A DNA stretch of 64,000 bases from the NCBI RefSeq assembly GCF_900176385.1, contig NZ_FWXN01000006.1:210836-274835 (forward strand), read 5' to 3'. The notes beneath the pieces are model-generated. The model was not told the DNA's origin and ran no database searches. It saw nothing but the letters and a program-made list of their open reading frames with translations. Made by a program: the position numbers and the translations under genes. Of this stretch, positions 26,234 through 35,321 are shown in pieces (positions within the stretch are counted from its first letter, which is position 1; each line of letters begins with the position of its first letter). The DNA is from Janibacter indicus. GTDB lineage: Bacteria; Actinomycetota; Actinomycetes; Actinomycetales; Dermatophilaceae.

Positions 26234-27244
26234 GTCGGGGTCGTCGGCGTCGGCCTCATGGGGGCCGACCACGCCCGCCGCCTGGCCACCCGCATCGCCG
26301 GCGCGAGCCTGGTGGCGCTCGCCGACCCCGACGTCGAGCGGGCGCAGGCGCTCGCCGACGAGCTCGGCGGGGCCGGCGGCCCGGTGCGGGTGCACGCCGA
26401 CCCGCTCGACCTCGTCGCCGACGAGGGTGTCGACGCGGTGCTGCTCGCCTCGCCCGGGTCAGTCCACGAGGAGCAGCTCCTCGCGTGCATCGAGCGCGGG
26501 GTCCACGTCCTGTGCGAGAAGCCGCTCACCATGGACGGCGACTCGTCGCGGCGGGTCGTCGAGGCCGAGCGCGCCGGTGGACGTGACCTGGTGCAGGTGG
26601 GCTTCATGCGGCGCTTCGACCCGGAGTACGTGCGGCTGCACGAGATGCTCGCGGACGGGCGCTTCGGTCGCCCGCTCGTGCTGCACCAGACGCACCGCAA
26701 CCTGTCCGTGCCCAACCCCGACTTCCGCTCCGAGATGATCGTGCGCGACTCCCTCGTGCACGAGGTCGACTGCGCGCGCTGGCTGCTCGGCGAGGAGATC
26801 GCCTCGGTCCAGGTCATCGGCCCGACGCCGACGCGGCACGCCCTCGACGGGGTGGTCGACCCGCAGATCTCGATCTTCCGGATGGCGTCGGGCGCGGTGG
26901 TGACCAACGAGGTCTTCGTCAACAGCCGCACCGGCTACGAGGTCCGCGTCGAGGCCGTCGGTGAGGACGGCAGCGCGATCATCGGCCGCCCGTGGGGCGA
27001 GGTCTACACGACGACCGCGGGCCACGACGGCGCGGCCGGCACGTGGGGTGGGCCGATCGTGCCCGACTACCGCGTGCGCTTCGAGCGGGCGTACGACCTC
27101 GAGGTCCAGGCCTGGATCGACGCGAGCCTGCGTGGCGAGGTCGTGGGTGCCACGAGCCGGGACGGGTGGATCTCGACGCTCGTCTGCTCCGCCGGCATGG
27201 AGTCCCTGGCGAGCGGACGACCGGTCGACGTCGCCCTGCCCTGA
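26219..27244 (+). CDS. Gfo/Idh/MocA oxidoreductase, probable second inositol dehydrogenase
   Basis: A 341-residue NAD(P)-dependent dehydrogenase with Rossmann motif VGVVGVGLMGADHARRLA, the CEKPLTMDGDSSR loop holding the catalytic Lys (about residue 99), and RDSLVHEVDCARWLLGEE with the active-site Asp/His (about residues 175-190). It likely handles another inositol isomer (scyllo- or D-chiro-inositol) or an inosose; the choice is open. The GTG at 26219 lies in the right copy of a 15-bp direct repeat. Before the repeat insertion this start probably overlapped the ATPase stop (GTGA). Confidence 0.85.
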   Translation: MTSLRVGVVGVGLMGADHARRLATRIAGASLVALADPDVERAQALADELGGAGGPVRVHADPLDLVADEGVDAVLLASPGSVHEEQLLACIERGVHVLCEKPLTMDGDSSRRVVEAERAGGRDLVQVGFMRRFDPEYVRLHEMLADGRFGRPLVLHQTHRNLSVPNPDFRSEMIVRDSLVHEVDCARWLLGEEIASVQVIGPTPTRHALDGVVDPQISIFRMASGAVVTNEVFVNSRTGYEVRVEAVGEDGSAIIGRPWGEVYTTTAGHDGAAGTWGGPIVPDYRVRFERAYDLEVQAWIDASLRGEVVGATSRDGWISTLVCSAGMESLASGRPVDVALP

Positions 27245-27248
27245 GGCT

Positions 27249-27269
27249 CCCCTTCGCCCGACGAAGGGG
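27249..27269 (+). terminator. Hairpin before iolA
   Basis: CCCCTTCG (27249-27256) pairs with CGAAGGGG (27262-27269). It follows the dehydrogenase stop by 5 bp. It is built from the octamer over-represented in this genome. Confidence 0.55.
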
Positions 27270-27270
27270 G

Positions 27271-27308
27271 GTGACGCCCCCTTCGGTAGTTGTTAGTATG
27301 TAAGGACA
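27271..27308 (+). promoter_or_regulatory. Likely iolA promoter with IolR-type site
   Basis: GTGACG (27271-27276) and TAGTAT (27294-27299) are 17 bases apart. TGTAAGGACA at 27299-27308 is, read on the minus strand, TGTCCTTACA, which fits the recalled IolR consensus KGWCHTRACA at nine of ten positions. The stretch GTTAGTATGTAAGGACAAA resembles GTCAGTATGTCCTGACAAA in front of iolG. Confidence 0.45.
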
Positions 27309-27338
27309 AAGTCCGCCGTTGCCCAAAGGAGGGCACAG

Positions 27339-28847
27339 ATGAGCGCCACCACGACCGCGCCCGGTCGCATCACCCACCTCGTCGGTCACCAGTCGTGGCA
27401 GGGGGAGCCCGGCCGCACCAGCGAGGTCTACAACCCCGCGACCGGTGAGGTCACCGGCACCCTCGACCTGGCCAGCGCCGACACGGTCGACGAGGTCGTG
27501 GCCAAGGCCAAGGCGGCGGCACAGGAGTGGGGCCACGTCTCGCTCGCCCGTCGCGTCCGGGCGCTCTTCGCCTTCCGGCAGCTGCTCGAGGAGCGCAAGG
27601 ACGAGATCGCCAAGGCGATCACCGCGGAGCACGGCAAGACCTATGAGGACGCCAAGGCGGAGATCTCGCGCGGCCAGGAGGTCGTCGAGTTCGCCTGCGG
27701 CATCCCGCAGCTGCTCAAGGGCGGCTTCTCCGAAAACGTCTCGACGAGCATTGACGCCTACTCGATCCTGCAGCCGCTCGGGGTCGTCGCGATCATCTCG
27801 CCCTTCAACTTCCCGGCCATGGTGCCGCTCTGGTTCGTCCCCGTGGCTGTCGCGACGGGCAACACCGTCGTCATCAAGCCGAGCGAGAAGGACCCGACCG
27901 CGGTCAACCTCATCGCCGACCTGTGGCGCGAGGCCGGGGTCCCCGACGGCGTGGTCAATGTCGTCCACGGCGACAAGGAGGCGGTCGACGCGCTGCTCGA
28001 CCACACCGACGTCAAGGCGGTCTCCTTCGTCGGGTCGACGCCGATCGCCCGCTACGTCTACGAGCGCGGGGTCGCCGCCGGCAAGCGCGTCCAGGCGCTC
28101 GGCGGCGCGAAGAACCACATGCTCGTGCTGCCCGACGCCGACCTCGACCTGGCCGCCGACGCCGCGGTCAACGCCGGCTACGGTGCGGCGGGAGAGCGGT
28201 GCATGGCCATCTCGGTCGTGCTCGCGACCGACGCGATCGCCGACGAGCTCGTCGCCAAGATCGCCGAGCGCACCCGCACCCTGCGCACCGGTGACGGCAT
28301 GGGCGAGTCCGACATGGGCCCGCTCGTCACCCGCGCGCACCTGGACAAGGTCACCGGCTACGTCGAGGAGGGGGTCGCCGCCGGCGCGGAGCTCGTCATC
28401 GACGGGCGCGAGGGTGCGGGGGACCTGGGTGGGGGCTTCTTCCTGAAGCCGACGCTCTTCGACCGGGTGACGCCGGAGATGTCGATCTACACCGACGAGA
28501 TCTTCGGCCCGGTGCTCTCGGTCGTGCGGGTGGGCTCCTACGACGATGGCCTGCAGCTGATCAACGACAACCCCTACGGCAACGGCACGACGATCTTCAC
28601 CAACGACGGTGGTGCCGCCCGGCGCTTCCAGCACGAGGTCGAGGTCGGCATGGTCGGCATCAACGTGCCGATCCCCACGCCGATGGCCTACTACTCCTTC
28701 GGCGGGTGGAAGAACTCCCTCTTCGGCGACACCCACGCCCACGGCATCGAGGGCGTGCACTTCTTCACCCGGACCAAGGCGGTCACCCAGCGCTGGCTCG
28801 ACCCGAGCCACGGGGGCCTCAACCTCGGGTTCCCGCAGAACGACTGA
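27339..28847 (+). CDS. mmsA: Methylmalonate/malonate-semialdehyde dehydrogenase (CoA-acylating)
   Basis: A 502-residue CoA-acylating aldehyde dehydrogenase (IolA/MmsA) that turns malonate semialdehyde into acetyl-CoA, the last step of inositol degradation. It shows IISPFNFPAMVPLW, the glycine motif FVGSTPIARYVYERG, LGGAKNHMLVLPDAD and the catalytic Cys in GAAGERCMAISVVLA (about residue 288). The C-terminal PTPMAYYSFGGWKNSLFGD is typical of the family. The ATG at 27339 follows AAAGGAGG. It has its own promoter region with a candidate IolR box, so it can be controlled together with the main operon. Confidence 0.95.
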   Translation: MSATTTAPGRITHLVGHQSWQGEPGRTSEVYNPATGEVTGTLDLASADTVDEVVAKAKAAAQEWGHVSLARRVRALFAFRQLLEERKDEIAKAITAEHGKTYEDAKAEISRGQEVVEFACGIPQLLKGGFSENVSTSIDAYSILQPLGVVAIISPFNFPAMVPLWFVPVAVATGNTVVIKPSEKDPTAVNLIADLWREAGVPDGVVNVVHGDKEAVDALLDHTDVKAVSFVGSTPIARYVYERGVAAGKRVQALGGAKNHMLVLPDADLDLAADAAVNAGYGAAGERCMAISVVLATDAIADELVAKIAERTRTLRTGDGMGESDMGPLVTRAHLDKVTGYVEEGVAAGAELVIDGREGAGDLGGGFFLKPTLFDRVTPEMSIYTDEIFGPVLSVVRVGSYDDGLQLINDNPYGNGTTIFTNDGGAARRFQHEVEVGMVGINVPIPTPMAYYSFGGWKNSLFGDTHAHGIEGVHFFTRTKAVTQRWLDPSHGGLNLGFPQND

Positions 28848-28857
28848 CGACCCTCCG

Positions 28858-28907
28858 CGGGTGGAGGTATGAGCGACCGCCTATCCGGTCGCGGATACCT
28901 CCACCCG
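28858..28907. repeat. Dispersed palindromic element, copy 2
   Basis: A long hairpin: outer arms 28858-28870 and 28895-28907 (GTGGAGGTAT / ATACCTCCAC core), inner stem CGACCG / CGGTCG around CCTATC. The minus strand reads ACCGGATAGGCGGTCG, the core of the element at 6447-6487. It lies 11 bp after the iolA stop and may terminate transcription. Confidence 0.65.
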
Positions 28908-28951
28908 GACGAAGGGGGTGCCTGGCCGGCGGCGTTGGCGCCACCTGGCGT

Positions 28952-29001
28952 CGTTGGTGTCACCTGGTAGCCCCTCTCCGGGGGACCAGGTGACATCAAC
29001 G
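28952..29001. terminator. Second hairpin downstream of iolA
   Basis: TGTCACCTGGT (28958-28968) pairs perfectly with ACCAGGTGACA (28985-28995); the stem continues outward (CGTTG / CAACG) with one mismatch. It is in the 327-bp gap between iolA and the convergent hydrolase gene. Confidence 0.55.
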
Positions 29002-29074
29002 CCGTTCAGGCCGCCAGCCGCTCGAGCAGGCCGGCGGTTCCCCCTTCGAGCGGAGGGCCGGGAAGAGCTGAGAC

Positions 29075-29151
29075 GGCCGGGATGTCGGACAATGACCGCG
29101 CAATTGCTCGGCCATCTCCGGATATCCCGGCCATCCGCGGGTATCCCGGCC
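29075..29151. repeat. Inverted and direct GATATCCCGGCC-type repeats
   Basis: GGCCGGGATGTC (29075-29086) faces GATATCCCGGCC (29121-29132), and GTATCCCGGCC repeats at 29141-29151. The gap 28848-29174 therefore holds three separate hairpin-forming blocks and no gene that I can see. Confidence 0.5.
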
Positions 29152-29174
29152 GCCCGCCTCGCCGGGAACCCCGA

Positions 29175-29984
29175 TCAGCCGATGTGCTCGTGCACGAAGG
29201 CGAGGACGTCGTCGAGGACCTCTTCGCGGTTGGTCTCGTTGAAGATCTCGTGGCGGGCGCCGGGGTAGCGCTTCGAGAGGGCGCCGTCAGGGGCGATGTG
29301 CGCCCAGCCCTCGTCGGAGCGGTCGATCGGCACGAGCTGGTCGTCGGCGCCGTGCAGCCAGATCGTCGGGACCGTGAGGCGCCCACCGCGGGTGATCGCC
29401 TCGAGGCAGGCGCGCAGCGCGAGCAGGGTCGGGCGCTTGAAGTCGCCGTGCCAGACGAGCTCGTCGGCCTCGTAAGCGCGGCCGACGTCGGGTTCGCGGC
29501 TGAGGGTGGTGATGTCGATCGGCGTCGGCGGGATCTCGTCGAGGTCGGCCAGGGCGGTCGGCTCCCAGGAGCCGAGCACCGGGCCGGAGAGCACCGTTGC
29601 CGTGAGCGTCTCGGGGTGGCGCTGGGTGTAGCGGGCGGCGATCATGCCGCCCATCGAGTGCCCGATGAGCACGAGCGGCAGGTCGGGCTGCTCCTCGTGC
29701 GCGCGCTGCACGAGCAGGTGCAGGTCGTCGACGACACCCTCGAAGTCGTCGACGAGCACTCGCTCGCCCTCGCTGCGTCCGTGGCCGATGTGGTCGTGCG
29801 CGTAGACGACTGCGCCGTCGGCGGTGAGCCGCTCGGCCACCCACTGGTAGCGCCCGACGTGCTCGCCGTAGCCGTGGGCGATGACAGCCACCCACGTCGG
29901 ATCGGCAGGGGGGCTCCACTGCGAGCCGATGAGCAGGCCGGCGTGGCCCTGGGTCTCGATGTCCTCGGGCGGGATGGAGCTCAC
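29175..29984 (-). CDS. Alpha/beta hydrolase (monoacylglycerol lipase-like)
   Basis: A 269-residue serine hydrolase of the lysophospholipase/monoglyceride lipase type. It contains the HGYGEHVGRYQWVAERL opening typical of that branch (about residues 29-45), the nucleophile elbow GHSMGG (Ser about residue 103), the acid region LHGADDQLVP and the late catalytic His in PGARHEIFNE. No signal peptide is present, so it is cytoplasmic. I place the start at the GTG at 29984, preceded by AGGAGGA; a longer frame to 30071 exists but adds an unrelated Arg/Pro-rich stretch. Likely substrate: monoacylglycerols or similar short esters. Confidence 0.85.
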   Translation of the reverse strand: MSSIPPEDIETQGHAGLLIGSQWSPPADPTWVAVIAHGYGEHVGRYQWVAERLTADGAVVYAHDHIGHGRSEGERVLVDDFEGVVDDLHLLVQRAHEEQPDLPLVLIGHSMGGMIAARYTQRHPETLTATVLSGPVLGSWEPTALADLDEIPPTPIDITTLSREPDVGRAYEADELVWHGDFKRPTLLALRACLEAITRGGRLTVPTIWLHGADDQLVPIDRSDEGWAHIAPDGALSKRYPGARHEIFNETNREEVLDDVLAFVHEHIG

Positions 29985-30123
29985 GGGGTCCTCCTGGGTG
30001 ACGTCGGTGTCCGGCTCCAGTCTGTCAGCGGACCCGCTCGAAGGGGGACGACGTCCTGTCCGCGGGAACACATCCCTGTCCCGGGTGCGTTGGACAGGGC
30101 CGCACTCGACGACGGGGGACCGC

Positions 30124-32238
30124 GTGACCGCAGGCAGGACCGACCAGATGACCGGGCAGGACGCGATCGGTGAGGAGCAGGAGGCACTCGACGCGGCACA
30201 CGTGCGCCGCCTCGAGATCCAGGCAGAGCTCGAGCAGCGGTTGAGGGGCAGCGCCGAGGAGGGCTCGGTGGTCGCGGCGGCGATGCGCTCGACGCAGACC
30301 CGGCTGCACGAGCTGACGCAGGCCGAGCAGGGACTGGTCTTCGGGCGGCTCGACAGCCGCGACGGCGACGTGCTGCGGGTCGGCCGGGTCGGTGTGCCGT
30401 CGGCCGACGACGACGCGGACCCCCTCGTCGTCGACTGGCGGGCCGAGGCATCCCGCCCCTTCTACACCGCGACCGCCGTTGCGCCGCAGGGGCAGTCGCG
30501 GCGCAGGCACATCCGCAGCGAAGGCAGCACGGTCGTTGGCGTCGACGACGAGCTCCTCGACGGGTCGACCGACGGTGACCTCGTCGGTGAGGGCGCGCTG
30601 CTCGCAGCGCTCGACGAGCGCCGCACCGGCCGGATGGGCACGGCGGTCGCCACGCTCCAGCGCGAGCAGGACGACATCGTGCGGGCCGACGCGCGAGGCG
30701 CTCTCGTCGTCCAGGGTGGTCCGGGCACGGGCAAGACCGTCGTCGCGCTGCACCGCGTCGCCTACCTGCTCTTCGCGCACCCTCAGCTCGCCCGCTCGGG
30801 TGTCCTCGTCCTCGGGCCGTCCCAGCGGTTCCTCGACTACATCGGCCAGGTGCTTCCCGCCCTCGGCGAGACCGCGGTCGTCGCCGCGACCTGCGAGAGT
30901 CTCGTCCCCGGTGTCCGACCGGAGCGAAGGGAGAGTCGCACCCTCGCGGAGATCAAGGGCCGGGCGCTGTGGCAGCGCGCGCTCGCCGACCACGTGGCCG
31001 GGCTGGTGCCGCCCCCTTCGGACCTGACGCTCCACTGGGACGGCGAGGACCACGTCGTGCCGGCCGAGGGGATCGAGCGGCTGCAGCGCGGCGCGCTGTC
31101 GGGACGCTCCTACCACCACGCCCGGCGGGTGCTCACCGCTCAGCTCGTCGACGTGCTCACCGAGCTCGTCGCCGACCGCGCGGTCGAGCTGTTGGCCTCG
31201 GCGGAGGAGGGCTTCGAGGAGATCCTTGACCGCGTGGACAAGAGCCTGGCCCGCCAGGACGACCGCGGCGCGCGGACCCAGGGCTCGAGCGGCTCGGTCG
31301 ACGGCGAGCTCAGCGAGGACGAGGTCGAGGGGCTGCGGCAGCGGATCGAGGCCGATCCCGGCATCGCCGCCCGGCTGGCGCTCCGCTGGCCGGACCGGGA
31401 CCCGGCCGACGAGCTGCGCGGGCTGCTCGCGGACCGTGCCGCCCTCGCCGGGGCACCGGGCCTGACCGATGCCGAGCGCGACCTCGTGGCCGCCGAGCCG
31501 GCCCCCTTCGCCCCCAGCGACATCGCGCTCCTCGACGCGCTCGCCGACCTCCTCGGTGAGGCGGAGCAGCGCGAGCGGCAGGGCGAGTTCACCGCCGATC
31601 GTGCTGCGGCACAGCGGGACTGGGTCTACGGGCATGTCGTCGTCGACGAGGCGCAGGAGCTCTCCGCGATGGAGTGGCAGATGGTCGCGCGCCGCTGCCC
31701 TGCCTACTCGATCACCGCCGTGGGCGACATCGACCAGACCGAGGCGCCGCACGCCCACACGACCTGGGAGGGCGCCGTCGGCGAGGTGCTCACCGACCGG
31801 TGGCGTCGCGCCGACCTGACGATCTGCTACCGCACCCCGCGCGAGGTCATGGAGCTCACCGGGCCGGTCCTCGAAGCCGCCGGCAGCACCAACGAGCCGC
31901 CGCGGGCGGTGCGCAGCAGCGGGGTCGAGCCGTGGCTGCGCAGCGTGCCTGCGGACGACCTCGCCGCCACCGTCGCGACCGAGCACGCCGCGCTCCTCGA
32001 GCGCTGGGCAGGCGGCTCGGTCGGCGTCGTCGCGCCGGTCGAGCAGGTCGCCGACCTCGCCGCAGCGCTCGGCCCCGACGCGATCGTCATGTCCGCCACC
32101 CAGGCCAAGGGGCTGGAGTGGGACGCCGCCCTCGTCGTCGACCCCGACGGCATCGTCGCCGAGCCGCGCGGGTGGAATGGCCTCTACGTCGCCCTCACCC
32201 GCTGCACCCAGGAGCTCGGCCGGGTGAAGATCGCGTGA
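30124..32238 (+). CDS. HelD/HelR-type RNA polymerase recycling ATPase
   Basis: A 704-residue UvrD/Rep-like ATPase of the HelD family, which pulls stalled RNA polymerase off DNA; in mycobacteria and Streptomyces related proteins can also protect against rifampicin. Visible are a long N-terminal helical arm (EEQEALDAAHVRRLEIQAELEQRL is the start of it), Walker A QGGPGTGKTVVALHRVAYLL (about residue 200), Walker B VVDEAQELSAMEWQM, motif III-like GDIDQTEAPHAHTTWE and the end NGLYVALTRCTQELG. The start could be the GTG at 30124 (GGGGGACC upstream) or the ATG at 30148. It stands alone, with 140 bp upstream holding its promoter. Confidence 0.85.
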   Translation: MTAGRTDQMTGQDAIGEEQEALDAAHVRRLEIQAELEQRLRGSAEEGSVVAAAMRSTQTRLHELTQAEQGLVFGRLDSRDGDVLRVGRVGVPSADDDADPLVVDWRAEASRPFYTATAVAPQGQSRRRHIRSEGSTVVGVDDELLDGSTDGDLVGEGALLAALDERRTGRMGTAVATLQREQDDIVRADARGALVVQGGPGTGKTVVALHRVAYLLFAHPQLARSGVLVLGPSQRFLDYIGQVLPALGETAVVAATCESLVPGVRPERRESRTLAEIKGRALWQRALADHVAGLVPPPSDLTLHWDGEDHVVPAEGIERLQRGALSGRSYHHARRVLTAQLVDVLTELVADRAVELLASAEEGFEEILDRVDKSLARQDDRGARTQGSSGSVDGELSEDEVEGLRQRIEADPGIAARLALRWPDRDPADELRGLLADRAALAGAPGLTDAERDLVAAEPAPFAPSDIALLDALADLLGEAEQRERQGEFTADRAAAQRDWVYGHVVVDEAQELSAMEWQMVARRCPAYSITAVGDIDQTEAPHAHTTWEGAVGEVLTDRWRRADLTICYRTPREVMELTGPVLEAAGSTNEPPRAVRSSGVEPWLRSVPADDLAATVATEHAALLERWAGGSVGVVAPVEQVADLAAALGPDAIVMSATQAKGLEWDAALVVDPDGIVAEPRGWNGLYVALTRCTQELGRVKIA

Positions 32239-32269
32239 CCGCCGCCGGGCCCTGTGCGAAGGTCGGGAC

Positions 32270-33493
32270 ATGAGCGAGAGCACGCGCGGGCCGGAGCAGG
32301 TCGTCGTCGTCGGGGCCGGCGAGTGCGGCACCCGGGCGGCGATGGCGCTGCGCGAGCGCGGCTTCACCGGCGAGATCACCCTGCTCGGCCGCGAGGAGGT
32401 CATCGCCTACGAGCGCCCGCCGCTGTCCAAGGCAGCCCTCGCCGCCGACGACCCCGAGCTCGTCCACCCGTGGACCGAGGAGGCGCTCGCGGAGGCGGGG
32501 ATCTCCCTTCGTCTCGGGGTGGAGGTCACCGCCATCGACCGCGAGGGGCGGACCGTCGAGACGACCGACGGCCCCGTGCCCTACGACCGGCTCGTGCTCG
32601 CGACCGGCGCCGGGCCCCGCCGGCTGGGCCTGGACCACGTGCACTACCTGCGCACCCACGCCGATGCCGCGACGCTGCGCGACCTCGTGCGCCGAGGGGG
32701 TCGGCTCCTCGTCGTCGGGGCCGGCTTCATCGGGCTCGAGATCGCTGCGGGTGCCCGGGAGCGGGGCATGGAGGTCGTCGTCGTCGAGGCCGCCGACCGG
32801 GCCCTGGCCCGGATGGTGCCGCCGGTCGTCGCCGACAGGGTCGTCGCCCTCCACGCCGAGCACGGGGTGACGGTGCGCACGGGTACGACCGTGACCTCGG
32901 TGGAGCGGCACGCCGAGGGTCTGCGCGCAGCCCTGTCCACCGGCGAGGGCCTCGAGGTGGACGCCGTCGTCGCCGGGGTCGGTGCCGCACCGCACACCGA
33001 GATCGCCTCTGCCGCAGGGCTGCTCGTCGAGGACGGCATCGTCGTCGACGAGCAGCTGCGGACGAGCGACCCGCGGATCTGGGCGGCCGGCGACTGCGCG
33101 GCCTTCCCCGACGCCCGCAGCGGTCACCGTGTGCGCGTCGAGTCCTGGCGCAGCGCCCACGACCAGGCGGTCACCGTCGCCGCCTCGATGACCGGCGGGC
33201 AGGAGCCGCACGTCGCCGTCCCGTGGTTCTGGTCCGACCAGTACGACGAGATGCTCCAGACGGCCGGCCTGCCGACGACCGCTGTCACCGAGGTCGTGCG
33301 CGAGCGCGCTGACGGCTCGCTGATCCACTTCGGGCTCGATGCCGGTGGGCGGCTCGTCGCGGCCACCTCGCTCGGCCGCGGCCCGGTCGTCGCCAAGGAC
33401 ATCCGCGTCGCCGAGCAGCTCATCGCGACGCGAGCGACCCCCGACCCCGCGGCACTCGCGGACCCGGGGGTCGCCCTTCGCTCCCTGCGGTGA
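32270..33493 (+). CDS. FAD-dependent ferredoxin reductase-type oxidoreductase
   Basis: A 407-residue pyridine nucleotide-disulphide oxidoreductase of the ferredoxin/rubredoxin reductase type. It has an FAD-binding GxGxxG motif (VVVGAGECGTRAAMALRE), ERPPLSK shared with ThcD/BphA4-like enzymes, a second NAD-binding motif VVGAGFIGLEIAAGARERG near residue 146, and the FAD-contact AAGDCAAFPD. The C-terminal region VPWFWSDQYDEMLQTAG is also typical. It would pass electrons from NAD(P)H to a ferredoxin serving a P450 or ring-hydroxylating dioxygenase; no such partner is next to it. Its stop is in a tandem duplication shared with the convergent gene. Confidence 0.88.
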   Translation: MSESTRGPEQVVVVGAGECGTRAAMALRERGFTGEITLLGREEVIAYERPPLSKAALAADDPELVHPWTEEALAEAGISLRLGVEVTAIDREGRTVETTDGPVPYDRLVLATGAGPRRLGLDHVHYLRTHADAATLRDLVRRGGRLLVVGAGFIGLEIAAGARERGMEVVVVEAADRALARMVPPVVADRVVALHAEHGVTVRTGTTVTSVERHAEGLRAALSTGEGLEVDAVVAGVGAAPHTEIASAAGLLVEDGIVVDEQLRTSDPRIWAAGDCAAFPDARSGHRVRVESWRSAHDQAVTVAASMTGGQEPHVAVPWFWSDQYDEMLQTAGLPTTAVTEVVRERADGSLIHFGLDAGGRLVAATSLGRGPVVAKDIRVAEQLIATRATPDPAALADPGVALRSLR

Positions 33494-33519
33494 CTCAGGG
33501 CTCGCTGCGGTGACTCAGG
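33481..33519. repeat. Tandem 19-bp near-duplication with convergent stop codons
   Basis: CTCCCTGCGGTGACTCAGG (33481-33499) and CTCGCTGCGGTGACTCAGG (33501-33519) differ in one base. The ferredoxin reductase stops in copy 1 (TGA 33491-33493) and the dehydrogenase on the other strand stops in copy 2 (TCA 33515-33517), as at 15442-15477. Confidence 0.85.
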
Positions 33520-34540
33520 CGCCGGCGGCGGCGCGCGCCTCGTCGATCGTCACGGGCCGGTGCTCGGCCAGCGACAGCGTCGCGGCCTCGGCGGCCCAAG
33601 CGGTGCCCATGGCGTCGGTGACGGTGCAGGGGTTGTCGACCTCTCCGGCGGCGACGCGGGTGAAGACGCCGAGCTCGATGCGGAAGGCCTCGGCAAGCCG
33701 GTCCATGAAGAACCCGTGGGCCGGGCCCGCGGGCCAGGTCGCGCCCGGCGTCGTCGAGCGAAGGGGGAGCCCCTCGTCGAGTCCCGCGGCGACGGCATCG
33801 GCCACGCCGTGGACCTCCAACCTCACGTCGTAGCCGCGGCCATTGGTGCGGGTGTTGGACACGACGCCGATGGTGCTGTCGGAGAGGGTGAGCAGCGCCG
33901 AGACGGTGGAGTGGTCGCCGTGGGCGGCGTACATCTGCGCCGGGGCATCGGGGTCGACCGCGCCGGTGGCGTAGACCTCGACGACCTCCTGGCCGGTCAC
34001 CCAGCGCACCGCGTCGAGGTCGTGCACGGAGCAGTCGCGGAAGATGCCACCGCTCACCGCGAGGTAGGCGGCCGGTGGCGGGGCCGGGTCGAGAGTCGTC
34101 GAGCGGACCGTCGTCACCCGCCCGAGCTCGCCGGAGCGCACCGCGTCACGCGCGGCGACGAAGGCCGGGTCGAAGCGGCGCGGGTAGCCGATCTGGACCG
34201 GCACGTCGCTGCCTGCGACGGCGGCCTCGACGGCGAGCGACTCGGCGATCGTGCCGGCGACCGGCTTCTCGCAGAAGGTCGGGACCCCCTTCGCCACGGC
34301 CGCGCGGATGAGGTCGGCGTGGGCATTGGTGGCCGCCGCGATGACGACGCCGTCGACGCCCGACGCGAGCAGGGCGTCGGGGTCGACGACCGCGGTGGCC
34401 TTGCCGATCCGGCCGGTGACGGCCTCGACGGCCGCGGCGACCGGGTCGGTGACGACGAGCTCGTCGACGTGGTCGAGCCCCGCGAGGGTGTCGGCGTGGA
34501 AGGCGCCGATGCGCCCGAGTCCGATGAGTCCGATGCGCAT
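33515..34540 (-). CDS. Inositol 2-dehydrogenase-like oxidoreductase (IolG paralogue)
   Basis: A 341-residue Gfo/Idh/MocA dehydrogenase. Its start MRIGLIGLGRIGAFHADTLAG nearly repeats that of IolG at 16346, and it shares CEKPVAGTIAE, GYPRRFDPAFVAARDAV and GGIFRDCSVHDLDAVRWVTG with the catalytic Asp/His pair. It is the last gene of a minus-strand trio with an SDR and a PhyH-type dioxygenase (gaps 1 and 9 bp). It is therefore likely to oxidise an inositol or a related cyclitol in a second pathway; the exact substrate is unknown. Confidence 0.87.
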   Translation of the reverse strand: MRIGLIGLGRIGAFHADTLAGLDHVDELVVTDPVAAAVEAVTGRIGKATAVVDPDALLASGVDGVVIAAATNAHADLIRAAVAKGVPTFCEKPVAGTIAESLAVEAAVAGSDVPVQIGYPRRFDPAFVAARDAVRSGELGRVTTVRSTTLDPAPPPAAYLAVSGGIFRDCSVHDLDAVRWVTGQEVVEVYATGAVDPDAPAQMYAAHGDHSTVSALLTLSDSTIGVVSNTRTNGRGYDVRLEVHGVADAVAAGLDEGLPLRSTTPGATWPAGPAHGFFMDRLAEAFRIELGVFTRVAAGEVDNPCTVTDAMGTAWAAEAATLSLAEHRPVTIDEARAAAGA

Positions 34541-34541
34541 C

Positions 34542-35312
34542 TCAGTCCTGTCCTCCGATGACCTGCTGGTCCCAGTCGATGACGGAGCCGGTGACGACTC
34601 CGCTGCGGTCCGAGAGCAGGAAGACGACCGCGTCCGCGATCTCGTCGACCTGCCCGAGCTTGCCCATGGGCAGGCGGGCGTTGGCCTGCTCCACCCAGTC
34701 GTCGCCGGCGTCGTGGAACCGGCGCTGCGTCGCGTCCTCGCCCGCGGTCTGCGTCCACCCGATGTTGAGCGCGTTGACCCGGATGCGGTCGAAGCGGTGG
34801 GCGTGGGCGACGTTCTTCGTCAGGCCGAGCAGGCCGGCCTTTGCGGCGACATAGGGCGCGAGATAGGGCTGGCCGCCCTGGGCGCTGATGCTCGCGATGT
34901 TGACGATCGTGCCCGGCGCCGAGCGTGCGGTCATGTCGGCGATCGCGGCCTGCATGGTGAAGAAGGGGCCGCGCAGGTTGGTCGCGATGTGCGCGTCGAA
35001 GAGCTCGGGCGTGGTGTCGAGGACCGAGCCGCGGTCGGTGAGTCCGGCGCAGTTGACGAGGCAGTCGACGCGGCCGTGCCGCTCGATGGTCGCGGCGACG
35101 ACTCCCTTCGCCTGCTCGGGGTCGGAGACGTCGCCGGTCACGGCGCTCGCGCGCTCGCCCAGCTCGGCCGCCAGGGCCTCGCCCGGCTCCGGTCGGCGCC
35201 CGGAGACGACGACGGTCGCGCCCTCGCGGACGGCGGCGCGGGCGATGCCGGCGCCGACGCCGGACGTGCCTCCCGCGACGAGGACGATCTTGTCGGTGAG
35301 CAGCTGCTGCAT
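34542..35312 (-). CDS. Short-chain dehydrogenase/reductase
   Basis: A 256-residue classical SDR: cofactor motif GGTSGVGAGIARAAV (TGxxxGxG-like, residues about 14-28), NAG motif VNCAGLTDRG, the catalytic Ser in NIASIS (about residue 140), and YVAAKAG with Tyr/Lys (about 153/157). The length is normal. It is encoded between a PhyH-type dioxygenase and an IolG paralogue on the minus strand, with near-zero spacing. A role as a sugar or cyclitol dehydrogenase is inferred from the neighbours. Confidence 0.88.
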   Translation of the reverse strand: MQQLLTDKIVLVAGGTSGVGAGIARAAVREGATVVVSGRRPEPGEALAAELGERASAVTGDVSDPEQAKGVVAATIERHGRVDCLVNCAGLTDRGSVLDTTPELFDAHIATNLRGPFFTMQAAIADMTARSAPGTIVNIASISAQGGQPYLAPYVAAKAGLLGLTKNVAHAHRFDRIRVNALNIGWTQTAGEDATQRRFHDAGDDWVEQANARLPMGKLGQVDEIADAVVFLLSDRSGVVTGSVIDWDQQVIGGQD

Positions 35313-35321
35313 CGGGCTCCT

